Shown here: piece by piece, positions 34,689-42,652 of the stretch | Layout of the letters: every line of letters starts with the position of its first letter | Position numbering within the stretch: position 1 is the first letter of the stretch | NCBI RefSeq assembly: GCF_004745955.1 | Contig: NZ_SRLD01000037.1 | Coordinates: 1 to 56,322, forward strand | Direction of reading: 5' to 3' | DNA length: 56,322 bases | DNA from: Hymenobacter elongatus | GTDB taxonomy: Bacteria; Bacteroidota; Bacteroidia; Cytophagales; Hymenobacteraceae | Notes under the pieces: model-generated | What the model saw: only the letters and a program-made list of their open reading frames with translations | What the model was told of the DNA's origin: nothing | Database searches by the model: none | Translations under genes and position numbers: made by a program

Positions 34689-34924
34689 CGGATTTCGGGT
34701 GGGAGACCCTCGTCTGTATCCAGCATTACTGCCTGGCATCCTACCGCTGGCGTACGCCTCGCGGAAAGCGTTGCGGCATGCACAGGCAACGTCTCGCTGC
34801 CGCACAAATGCCTTGTGCGATGTGGAAAACAGGAATTTGTGCGAGTACCCCGGCTGAATTCGGTAGCCAAAAAAGCCTGTTCACGCCACTGCACCGCGCT
34901 CAGAATGGCAGAGTAGTGCCCACC
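34689..34924. other. Intergenic region between the CBS-type gene and sucD
   Basis: No gene is supported here. A 7-bp hairpin (34801-34807 with 34813-34819) is present. The stretch around 34752-34780 (tacgcctcgcggaaagcgttgcgg) loosely resembles the outer arm of the 26174 repeat, so it may be a decayed repeat. The minus-strand promoter lies at its left edge and the sucD promoter at its right. Confidence 0.5.
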
Positions 34925-34955
34925 TTGCCCGCGCCCCAAATAAAGGCTACTTTTG
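34925..34955 (+). promoter_or_regulatory. sucD promoter with both boxes
   Basis: TTG at 34925-34927 and TACTTTTG at 34948-34955 are separated by 20 bases, matching the Bacteroidota vegetative promoter TTG-N(17-23)-TAnnTTTG. A transcript would start near 34961 and carry about 65 untranslated bases before sucD. Confidence 0.7.
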
Positions 34956-35025
34956 CACACCGGTAGCCGAGCGGGGCCGCTGGTACCCACCCCCAAACCG
35001 AAATTATCCTCTAACACTTCTCCGA

Positions 35026-35907
35026 ATGAGCGTTCTGGTCAACAAGGATTCCAAAGTGATTGTGCAGGGTTTTACGGGCTCCGAAGGCTCGTTTCACGCC
35101 CAGCAGATGATTGAATATGGCACCAACGTGGTTGGCGGCGTAACGCCCGGCAAGGGCGGCAGCACCCACCTCGACCGGCCCGTGTTCAACACCGTAGCTG
35201 AAGCCGTCGAGAAGGCCGGTGCCAACACCAGCATCATCTTCGTGCCCCCGGCTTTCGCCGCCGATGCTATTATGGAAGCCGCTGACGCAGGCATCAAGGT
35301 TATCGTGACCATCACCGAAGGCATTCCGACCAAGGATATGATTGCGGTAAAGGAATATCTGAAGGGCCGCGAGGGTCTACGCATGATCGGGCCGAACTGC
35401 CCCGGCGTAATGACCGCCGGCGAGTGCAAAGTGGGCATCATGCCCGGCTTCATCTTCACCAAAGGCCGCGTGGGCATCGTATCCAAGTCGGGCACGCTGA
35501 CCTACGAAGCGGTGGATCAGCTCACCAAAGCCGGCCTGGGCCAGACCACGGCCATCGGCATCGGCGGCGACCCCATCATCGGCACGACCACCAAAGAAGC
35601 GGTGGAGATGCTGATGAACGACCCCGAAACCGAAGGCATCGTGATGATCGGTGAAATCGGTGGCGGCATGGAAGCCGAAGCGGCCCGTTGGATCAAGGAA
35701 ACCGGCAACAAGAAACCCGTGGTAGGCTTCATTGCCGGCCAAACGGCGCCTCCCGGCCGCCGCATGGGCCACGCGGGTGCCATCGTCGGCGGAGCCGATG
35801 ATACGGCTGCGGCTAAAATGGCCATCATGCGCGAGTGCGGCATCCACGTGGTGGATTCGCCCGCCGAAATCGGCGACACCATGCTGCGCGTACTGGGCGG
35901 GAAGTAA
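35026..35907 (+). CDS. sucD: Succinyl-CoA synthetase, alpha subunit
   Basis: A 293-residue SucD, the catalytic alpha subunit of the TCA-cycle enzyme making succinate and a nucleoside triphosphate from succinyl-CoA. The CoA-binding domain holds GFTGSEGSFHA (15-25). IGPNCPGVM (121-129) is a family signature. The phosphorylated histidine is His249 in GRRMGHAGAI. The length is normal. The beta subunit gene is not in this window. Its own promoter and terminator make it a single-gene transcript here. Confidence 0.97.
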   Translation: MSVLVNKDSKVIVQGFTGSEGSFHAQQMIEYGTNVVGGVTPGKGGSTHLDRPVFNTVAEAVEKAGANTSIIFVPPAFAADAIMEAADAGIKVIVTITEGIPTKDMIAVKEYLKGREGLRMIGPNCPGVMTAGECKVGIMPGFIFTKGRVGIVSKSGTLTYEAVDQLTKAGLGQTTAIGIGGDPIIGTTTKEAVEMLMNDPETEGIVMIGEIGGGMEAEAARWIKETGNKKPVVGFIAGQTAPPGRRMGHAGAIVGGADDTAAAKMAIMRECGIHVVDSPAEIGDTMLRVLGGK

Positions 35908-35933
35908 TTTCCGGCTCATTACTACTATATAGA

Positions 35934-35963
35934 AAAGGCCCCGGCGCGAGTCGGGGCTTTTTT
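35934..35963 (+). terminator. Terminator after sucD
   Basis: Stem gccccg (35938-35943) pairs with cggggc (35952-35957), followed by six T, 31 bases after the stop. Confidence 0.75.
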
Positions 35964-36112
35964 ATGGCCGTTTTTTGGCGTTGGGTCTGTTTGGCCGGCT
36001 GGCAGCCTTCGCCGACGAAAAAGGATATTCACCCTATATTTAAGCACACGTCTCTGGAGTTTATCGATATCTTTATCAGACACCAGCCTCAGCCACTACA
36101 CCTGCTGCCTAT

Positions 36113-37786
36113 ATGAGAAACTGCTACTCCATTCTTAGTACCCTACTGTTGCTGCTAGCCACCTTGCGGGCCGCTGGGCAGGGCACACCCGGCCTCTCGG
36201 TTTCGTCTGCTCCGCCGCTGCCCTTTGCCACCGTGCTTAGCACACCTTCCAATGCCGGCAACCTGGTCGTGAGCGGGTTCAATCTAACGGATAATATTAC
36301 CGTTTCGGCCCCGAGCGGCTTCGAAGTGGCCCTGGCGGCCACGGCCACCTACGCGGCCTCGCAAACGCTGGCCCGCCAATCGAATGGGCTGGTAAACAAC
36401 GCTCCGGTGCTAATTCGCCTGACTGGTGCGGCCGTGGGTACGTTCAGCGGCAACGTTAGCATCAGCAGCCCCAACGCGGCTACGCTCAGCGTAGCGGTAA
36501 CGGGACTGGTAGCAGCGGCAGCCAATCCGGCCGCTACCCTTACGGGTATCTCGCCCAGTACGGGCATGCCCGGCACTATGCTGGTTAACTTTTACGGCCG
36601 CAACTTTGTGCCAGGGGCAACGGCAAGCATCTACAACGGCCCATTCGTTGTGGGGCCGACCACTTTCGTGTCGTCCGGTCACCTCACGGCCATGGTTACC
36701 ATCTTTGGAGTACCTTCCCCTGTCACGGGTTACGGCAGCGTGGGCAACCCACCTCCCGGCGGCGGGGGCACTACGCCCCCCGGTACGGTGCTGTTTACGG
36801 CAGTACCCGGTCCGCCCACTATTACCAGCTTTTCCCCGGCTTTGGGGCTGCCTGGCACGCTGGTAACTATCAATGGCATCGGCTTTCTGCAGTACTATAA
36901 CAACACCGTCCTGTTTAATGGTGTGCTGGCGCCCCTGTACGGCACCCCTTCCAGCGGGCAGCTTACCGTACGCGTACCGGCCGGGGCCACCACGGGGCCC
37001 ATCACCGTAACTACCGTTGGTGGCACCGCTACCAGCGCTACCTCTTTCGTGGTGCCACCCGTTTTTTTCGAAGATTTTGAAGCCGGTGCTAAAAACAGCT
37101 ATACCCCGGCCTCGGTCCAGCTGTTCACGACCGGCTGGACGTTCGCCGAAGCGCTGATTGGCACTACGGCCAACGCCGACAAATTCAACGGCACCAAGTC
37201 GGCGCGGCTGCGCGGCGGCGGGTTCCTGGAAATGGACACCGACAAACCCAACGGTGCCGGTGTTGTGACGGTCAGCGCGGCTATGTATGGCACTGAAACA
37301 GGCGTCTCGTTCCGGCCGGAGATTTCCACCGATGGCGGCATTACCTACACGAGCCTGCTGGGCCCTGCTGCGGCCCCGGTGCTTACCGGCACGCTCACCC
37401 AGTATTCGTTTACGGCCAACCGCAGCGGCACCGTGCGCCTGCGCTTCAGCAGCACCAACGTCAACGCCGCCACCAACCCACGCATCAGCCTGGACGATAT
37501 CGGCATCACCGACTTCGGCACGCCTACTGCGGCAGCCCCGGGTCGGGCGTTGCCGGCCCTGCAAGCGTATCCGAACCCGGCCCACGACTATGTGCTGGTT
37601 GAGACCGGTACCCGCGAGCCGGTAACGGTAGCCCTTTTCGATAGGCTGGGGCGCGAAGTGCTGCCGACTCATTTCCTGCCGGCTACGCAGCGCGTCAGCT
37701 TGCCCGCTACGCTGCCCGCCGGCCTGTATCTGCTACAGGTGCGGAGCCGCAGCGGTCAGCGCACGGTTCGGCTGGTCAAGGAATAG
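36113..37786 (+). CDS. Secreted IPT/TIG-repeat protein with type IX C-terminal signal
   Basis: A 557-residue exported protein. Residues 1-22 are a signal peptide. Ig-like/TIG repeats follow: GISPSTGMPGTMLVNFYGRNF (about 142-162) and SFSPALGLPGTLVTINGIGF. Between them is a Gly/Pro-rich linker GNPPPGGGGTTPPG. A jelly-roll-like carbohydrate-binding region (about 320-455) precedes the C-terminal type A T9SS sorting domain (AYPNPAHDYV, then GLYLLQV, ending in RLVKE). It should be exported through the Sec and T9SS routes to the cell surface. No catalytic domain is seen, so adhesin or binding protein is the best guess. Confidence 0.88.
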   Translation: MRNCYSILSTLLLLLATLRAAGQGTPGLSVSSAPPLPFATVLSTPSNAGNLVVSGFNLTDNITVSAPSGFEVALAATATYAASQTLARQSNGLVNNAPVLIRLTGAAVGTFSGNVSISSPNAATLSVAVTGLVAAAANPAATLTGISPSTGMPGTMLVNFYGRNFVPGATASIYNGPFVVGPTTFVSSGHLTAMVTIFGVPSPVTGYGSVGNPPPGGGGTTPPGTVLFTAVPGPPTITSFSPALGLPGTLVTINGIGFLQYYNNTVLFNGVLAPLYGTPSSGQLTVRVPAGATTGPITVTTVGGTATSATSFVVPPVFFEDFEAGAKNSYTPASVQLFTTGWTFAEALIGTTANADKFNGTKSARLRGGGFLEMDTDKPNGAGVVTVSAAMYGTETGVSFRPEISTDGGITYTSLLGPAAAPVLTGTLTQYSFTANRSGTVRLRFSSTNVNAATNPRISLDDIGITDFGTPTAAAPGRALPALQAYPNPAHDYVLVETGTREPVTVALFDRLGREVLPTHFLPATQRVSLPATLPAGLYLLQVRSRSGQRTVRLVKE

Positions 37787-37832
37787 GTGCTTCAGCCCGT
37801 ATACTTAGCCGCACTCTCTTGGCTGAGCACCG

Positions 37833-37865
37833 AAAAGGCCTTCCTCTACACAGGAAGGCCTTTTT
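37833..37865. terminator. Bidirectional terminator
   Basis: A perfect 13-bp stem (37833-37845 with 37852-37864) with a 6-base loop, A-rich before and T-rich after, between convergent genes. Confidence 0.88.
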
Positions 37866-37873
37866 CGTGGCAC

Positions 37874-38635
37874 CTACCGACGGCCCTCCTGCCCGCCCAG
37901 GTTCACCACTATTCCTAGCTGAAACACCGAGTTGGCGGCCTTTAAATACCGGCGGCTACGCAGGCCGAAGTTGCTACCGCTTATCATCTGGAACTGGATG
38001 GGGCCCAGCACGCTGATGCGGGTGAAGCTGATGGGCTCCAGAAAGATATTATCCTCCATTGCCTGGGGCTTGCCATCGATGGTGAAGTCGTGGAGCTGCA
38101 CGTAGCTGGCGCGCAGGGCCATGCCATAGGATACAGGAAAGTCGCGGCCGAACAGGTGCCAGGTTTTGCTTTCCTTCTTGCTGAAATTGGCCTGCAGGTA
38201 ATACTTCTGCAGGTTGCCTTCCAACGTGGTGGTGGTGGTGCCTTCGCCGCGCTCGGTGCGCTTGCCGTGGCCGGCGCCGTAGCCGCCGTAGAATTCCAGC
38301 ACCCGCTGGTCGCGCATGCGGGTAAAGTAGCCCAGGCCCAGCTCGCCAAAATCGTGCTCTTCGTACTTGCGGTCAGTTTTCTTGCCGAAAAACGACTGCT
38401 TCTTGTCGGAGCGCAGGAACGAGGCGCTGCCCTGCACCCCGATATGGTCGCCGAGGGCGTAGGCACCCTGCAGAGCCGTGTTCTGGCTGAAATTGGTGTG
38501 CAGCCCCCCGCTGAACTCGCCTTTCTGCGTGAGCAGCGGAGCCTGGGGCGGCGGCGGAAAATACAGCGATGAGCAGCCACTGACGGTAATCAGGACACTG
38601 AAAAGAACGAGCCGAAGTAAAACCGTTGTAGCCAC
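37874..38635 (-). CDS. Lipoprotein with predicted beta-barrel
   Basis: A 253-residue exported protein. The signal peptide MATTVLLRLVLFSVLITVSG ends at Cys21 (VSGC), an acceptable lipobox. The mature part alternates polar and aromatic residues (FGELGLGYFTRMRDQRVLEF; YYLQANFSKKESKTWHLF) and ends in QLGIVVNLGG, as in small outer-membrane barrels. PPPPQAP follows the lipobox as a linker. No family is recognised. Confidence 0.8.
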   Translation of the reverse strand: MATTVLLRLVLFSVLITVSGCSSLYFPPPPQAPLLTQKGEFSGGLHTNFSQNTALQGAYALGDHIGVQGSASFLRSDKKQSFFGKKTDRKYEEHDFGELGLGYFTRMRDQRVLEFYGGYGAGHGKRTERGEGTTTTTLEGNLQKYYLQANFSKKESKTWHLFGRDFPVSYGMALRASYVQLHDFTIDGKPQAMEDNIFLEPISFTRISVLGPIQFQMISGSNFGLRSRRYLKAANSVFQLGIVVNLGGQEGRR

Positions 38636-38789
38636 AAGACAGGCGAAGTGATGGAAATAAAAACCGCAGAAAGCCCTTGCAATAGGCAGCTACCACGGTT
38701 GTCGGCTCGTATAGCCATTGTCCGTAAGCTCGACTGCCCGCCCCGCCAGGAGGCCGTAGCCGGCTATTCTTCGCCAATTTCTGCTTTTT

Positions 38790-40190
38790 ATGCCTACTTC
38801 GTACGATGTTCTCATTATTGGCTCCGGCCAGGCCGGCAACCCATTGGCTACGGCCCTGGCCGACGCGGGCCGAAAAGTGGTGCTGGTGGAGGAAAACCAC
38901 TTGGGCGGCTCCTGCATCAATTATGGCTGCTCGCCGACCAAAGCCCTGCTGGCTGCCGCCGAGCGGGCCCACCAGCTGCGCACCGCCGCCGAGTATGGCA
39001 TCAAAAGCGTGGAGCCGGACCTTGACTTTGCGGCGGTAATAGCCCGCAAGGATGCCATCATCAAACGCTCGCGCGAAGGCGTGCGCCGCAATCTGCAGCA
39101 GGAACACCCCGGTATCACGGTGCTGCACGGGCACGCGACTTTCACGGGGCCGCACACGGTGCAGGTGGGGCTGCCCGGCGGCAAGATGCAGGAAATCAAG
39201 GCCCCGCTGATTTTTATCAACACCGGTACGCGGGCGGCGCTGCCGGACCTGGAAGGCCTGGCCGAAGTGCCCTACCTGACGACCACCGGCTTGCTCGACC
39301 TACAGGAGCTGCCCGAGCACTTGCTGATTTTGGGTGGTGGCTACATCGGGCTGGAGTTTGGGCAGATGTTTCGCCGCTTCGGCAGCCGGGTAACCATCGT
39401 GGAGTCGGGGGCGAACCTGCTGGAGCGGGAAGACGACGACGTGTGCGCCGGCATGCGCGAAATCCTGGAAGCCGATGGCATCGAGCTAGTGCTGGGAGCC
39501 GAGGCGAGGCGCGTGTCGCAGAACGAGGAAGGAGTTATTACGCTCTCCGCCCACACCCGAACCGGCGAAAGGCGGCTGCGCGGCACGCATTTGCTGGTAG
39601 CCACGGGCCGGACGCCCAACTCGGATACGCTGGGACTGGAAACGACGGGCGTGAAAACCGACGAGAAAGGCTATATCCAGGTAAATAGCAGCCTGCAAAC
39701 CGCTGTGCGCGGCGTGTATGCCTTGGGTGACATCCACGGCGGGCCGCAGTTCACCCACATCAGCTACGACGACTACCGGGTGGTGCGCGACGCCATTGTG
39801 CATGGCAAGCGGCGCTCGGCTAAGCAGCGGCCCCTGCCCTACACGGTATTCACCGAGCCCCAGCTCGGCCGCATCGGTCTTTCCGAAGACCAGGCCCGGG
39901 AACAGGGCATTGCCTACCGGGTAGCAACTATGCCGGTGCGAACCATCGGCAGGGCCCGCGAAACGGGCCGCACCACGGGCTTCTGGAAAGTACTGGTCGA
40001 TAAGCAGGACCGAATTCTGGGGGCGGCCATCCTGTGCGCTGAAGGCGGCGAAATCATGACGATGTTTCAACTGGCCATGATGGGCCGGCTCACCTATCCG
40101 CAGCTGCAGAACATGGTTATTGCCCACCCCACCTGGGCCGAGGGGCTGAACAATGTGTTTGCGAAGCTGGAAAAGCCGGGGGCGGCGTGA
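38790..40190 (+). CDS. FAD-dependent pyridine nucleotide-disulfide oxidoreductase (mercuric reductase/Lpd-like)
   Basis: A 466-residue class I flavin disulfide reductase. FAD-binding GSGQAGNPLA (11-20), the redox-active pair Cys42 and Cys47 in GGSCINYGCSPTKA, an NAD(P)-binding loop LILGGGYIGLEFG, and VYALGDIHGG all match. The C-terminal dimer interface has the usual HPTWAEGL histidine. The family includes dihydrolipoamide dehydrogenase and mercuric reductase; there is no N-terminal heavy-metal domain and no C-terminal Cys pair, so mercury detoxification is unlikely. The true substrate is not clear. Confidence 0.9.
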   Translation: MPTSYDVLIIGSGQAGNPLATALADAGRKVVLVEENHLGGSCINYGCSPTKALLAAAERAHQLRTAAEYGIKSVEPDLDFAAVIARKDAIIKRSREGVRRNLQQEHPGITVLHGHATFTGPHTVQVGLPGGKMQEIKAPLIFINTGTRAALPDLEGLAEVPYLTTTGLLDLQELPEHLLILGGGYIGLEFGQMFRRFGSRVTIVESGANLLEREDDDVCAGMREILEADGIELVLGAEARRVSQNEEGVITLSAHTRTGERRLRGTHLLVATGRTPNSDTLGLETTGVKTDEKGYIQVNSSLQTAVRGVYALGDIHGGPQFTHISYDDYRVVRDAIVHGKRRSAKQRPLPYTVFTEPQLGRIGLSEDQAREQGIAYRVATMPVRTIGRARETGRTTGFWKVLVDKQDRILGAAILCAEGGEIMTMFQLAMMGRLTYPQLQNMVIAHPTWAEGLNNVFAKLEKPGAA

Positions 40191-40553
40191 TGTTTAGCTG
40201 TGGATTCTGGCTTTGAGTAGCGCAGTATCAACAAACTATGTACTCTGCCTTTCTCACGCTGTCCGGCATCTGTAAAGAAGTGCCATTAGACAAGACCCCA
40301 TGGCAACATCGCAATGACCCAGGGCCAGCGGAAAAGCCACTTCGCAGACTGGACGTATTTGGACACGGAACAGCAGACGCGGTGGACGAAGGCGTAGGGC
40401 AGTAGCCTGGTCGAGACACTTCAGACCCACCGCAGGGCTGACGCTGGCGGGCAGGGCCTGGATATACACGGTAGTATTAATACAGTGCGGATTCCCGTAC
40501 TTGGTAACTTCTCACCAGCCAGCCAACCGGCTAACTTCTTGTCCCGGCTCCCC
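40191..40553. other. Intergenic region upstream of the DUF4157 gene
   Basis: Several short frames exist on both strands, but none has a recognisable domain, signal peptide or convincing start. An in-frame ATG at 40485 extends the DUF4157 protein by 23 residues; I treat this as upstream sequence. No palindrome or promoter consensus was found. Confidence 0.5.
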
Positions 40554-42098
40554 ATGCAAACCCGTGCCAGTCAACCTGACAAAACCAGCATTCGAGCTTC
40601 CGCTCCTAAAAGCAGTCCTCAGTCGGCGCGGACGCTAACCAACAACCGGCCTGAAGCAGTGGAGCAAGGATTACTCCAGGCCCGCATCAATGCCAGCGCC
40701 CGCATTAGCCGGCAAGGAGCGCAGCAGCAGAAAATCGACGGCCGCCAGCCGCTTCAGCGCAAAAGTCAGCACGTGAGCGGCTGTGGCTGTGGCTCCTGCG
40801 GGCAGCAGGTAGCCCAACGCAAAGACGACACCACCTCTGCTACAGGCCTAGTAATGACGGCAGCGGCTCGGCGCGAAAACAGACCGGCCGCACAGGGTGG
40901 TTTGCCGGAGGCGCTCAAAGCGGGCATCGAAAGTCTCTCCGGGTTGCCCATGGACGACGTGAAGGTGCATTACAACTCGGCGCAACCTGCCCAACTGCAG
41001 GCGCTGGCCTACGCACAGGGTACCGATATCCACGTAGGGCCGGGGCAGGAGCAGCACCTGCCGCACGAGGCATGGCACGTGGTGCAGCAGAAGCAGGGCC
41101 GCGTACAGCCTACCCGCCAGTTGAAAGGTACTGCCGTGAACGACGACAGCGCTCTGGAACAAGAAGCGGACGTGATGGGAGCCAAGGCCCTGACCGTACA
41201 GCGCAAACAACCCCTGGCAGCGGCGGCAGGCACCGCGTCTGCTAGAGCTGTCGTGCAGCGCGCCCAAGCCGACTGCGACTATTCGTATACCAATATTGCC
41301 GGCGCTACCATCAACCAGCACAGAGCTGGCATAGCAGTGATGTTGGGCGGCGTGGGGGGCGTCAACCATTCTGAACAATCGGCCTGGGGTCTGGCCCGCG
41401 CCGACATACAAGCCAGGCTCACAGCCGGGCAGCGTATCGACGCTACTTTCGCCGTCGACACGGCTATTTGCAACGGCTGCCGGAACTGGTTTGAAACCAC
41501 CGTGTACGCTAATATGACGACCTGGGCTACTACTGGTGGCACCACGTTCACGCTGACCGTCGACGTAAACGACAAAACTGTGGAGGTGGATGGCGGTAAC
41601 ACCATCTGGACGCCGGAAGTAGCGGACGAGCATACCTTCGACCGCATGCCGGATATGGACAGGGACATGCGCTTCTTGCACGAAAACCGGGATGAGGACG
41701 GGGATGTGTGGCCTAGCCGCAATGTGTGGGTGGATGACCAAGTGGCTATTCTGGATGAGTTGGTCGCCACTTATCAGTACAACGGGCTGGATCACGCGGC
41801 CATTGAGGCCCGGATGGTGCAGGCCAAGCAAACCACGCTGGCCATGCACAATGGCCGTTTTGGACCCGACGACGAAAACCTTACCCCCGCCGCCTGGCTG
41901 GCCGATATTAGTTTCTTCAATATCATCGATTCTTCCCGCTTCCCTATCCACAGCCTACCCGAGGCGGCTACTCAGCCTTTGCAGGTAGCGGCCTGGCTTA
42001 ATCAGATTGAGCGGGATTTCCACATTCACCTGGGCAGTATACTGGAGGACCATTTCGAGGACTATCCGCTGCAAGAACCGGAGTACGCATACGGCTAA
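40554..42098 (+). CDS. DUF4157 (eCIS core) protein with putative deaminase-like C-terminal toxin domain
   Basis: A 514-residue protein from the start at 40554. N-terminal linker with the conserved NNRPEAVEQGLLQ (30-42) and Cys-rich SGCGCGSCG (75-83) precedes the DUF4157 domain (about 113-215). That domain carries the zinc-peptidase-like HEAWH at 171-175 and LEQEADVMG at 201-209. DUF4157 is found on extracellular contractile injection system cargo and polymorphic toxins. The C-terminal region (about 235-514) matches no family I know, but it contains NHSE (271-274) and CNGC (306-309). This HxE ... CxxC spacing is like the zinc site of the deaminase superfamily toxins. No tail or sheath genes are present nearby. 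The deaminase call is inference from the motif only. Confidence 0.85.
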   Translation: MQTRASQPDKTSIRASAPKSSPQSARTLTNNRPEAVEQGLLQARINASARISRQGAQQQKIDGRQPLQRKSQHVSGCGCGSCGQQVAQRKDDTTSATGLVMTAAARRENRPAAQGGLPEALKAGIESLSGLPMDDVKVHYNSAQPAQLQALAYAQGTDIHVGPGQEQHLPHEAWHVVQQKQGRVQPTRQLKGTAVNDDSALEQEADVMGAKALTVQRKQPLAAAAGTASARAVVQRAQADCDYSYTNIAGATINQHRAGIAVMLGGVGGVNHSEQSAWGLARADIQARLTAGQRIDATFAVDTAICNGCRNWFETTVYANMTTWATTGGTTFTLTVDVNDKTVEVDGGNTIWTPEVADEHTFDRMPDMDRDMRFLHENRDEDGDVWPSRNVWVDDQVAILDELVATYQYNGLDHAAIEARMVQAKQTTLAMHNGRFGPDDENLTPAAWLADISFFNIIDSSRFPIHSLPEAATQPLQVAAWLNQIERDFHIHLGSILEDHFEDYPLQEPEYAYG

Positions 42099-42298
42099 GT
42101 AATAGCGCGGCCCGGAGCACGAGTGGCACTGTAGGCCCTCATGAGGCTATGATGCTCATTTTCCCGCGCCAACGATGCGCCTACTAGTGCGTGGTGCAGC
42201 GGGTAAGGCGGGATTTGAGAAATGGCAAGAAGCAGACGAGGCTGGGGGTTCGTCGGTTTGTTTTTTTGAAGGAAGGCTTACTATTACTCATTACTGAT

Positions 42299-42430
42299 AT
42301 GACTCAGAAAGAATTTACCGATTACGTAGTTTCCCACTTGCTTAACCACTTTCCGCAGTTCTTGGATGCGTGTATAAATAAGCCTGATGATATCGTTGCC
42401 CCCAACTGGCGCGAGTTTAGCGAAGCGTAA
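42299..42430 (+). CDS. Tiny hypothetical ORF after the DUF4157 gene
   Basis: A 43-codon frame, MTQKEFTDYVVSHLL followed by NHFPQFLD and ending PNWREFSEA. It is 200 bases after the DUF4157 gene. Its last codons run into the left arm of the palindromic element at 42405, so the natural end may have been cut by that element. An immunity-protein remnant is possible, but only by position. Whether it is translated is uncertain. Confidence 0.35.
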   Translation: MTQKEFTDYVVSHLLNHFPQFLDACINKPDDIVAPNWREFSEA

Positions 42431-42587
42431 CTCGTGACCAGCCATGACGTGGAGGTTGTGCCTCCACTGCCGTAACGCGGCAAGCTGGAACTACACCAGT
42501 ACACAGCAGCCATATCGTTCAGCCGGATGAGGCACAGCCTCATGCCATAGCTAGGCACGAGTTACGCTGCGCTAAACTCGCGCCAGT
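42405..42587. repeat. Long palindromic element with two inner hairpins
   Basis: Outer arms 42405-42436 and 42556-42587 are inverted copies matching at 31 of 32 bases. Inside are a perfect hairpin gtggagg/cctccac (42449-42455 with 42461-42467) and a second, atgaggc/gcctcat, near 42530. It lies immediately before the rny terminator. The near-perfect arms suggest a recent or selected element; no transposase is encoded. Confidence 0.85.
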
Positions 42588-42645
42588 TTAACCACACAAA
42601 AAGCCCCCGCAACTTCCGTCGCGGGGGCTTTTTGTGTGGTTAAAC
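42586..42645 (-). terminator. Strong terminator after rny
   Basis: A perfect 25-bp stem (42586-42610 with 42621-42645) with a 10-base loop and A/T-runs in the stem, 8 bases after the rny stop on the minus strand. Confidence 0.92.
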
Positions 42646-42652
42646 CAGCGTC

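Noticed and set aside
38790..40190. True mercuric reductase
   Set aside because: No N-terminal metal-binding domain and no C-terminal Cys pair; only the general flavin disulfide reductase pattern is present.
40848..41951. 367-codon minus-strand frame
   Set aside because: Antisense to the DUF4157 gene; His/Val/Gly-rich shadow.
40191..42652. Contractile injection system locus
   Set aside because: Only a DUF4157 protein is present; no sheath, tube, spike or baseplate genes are visible in the window.
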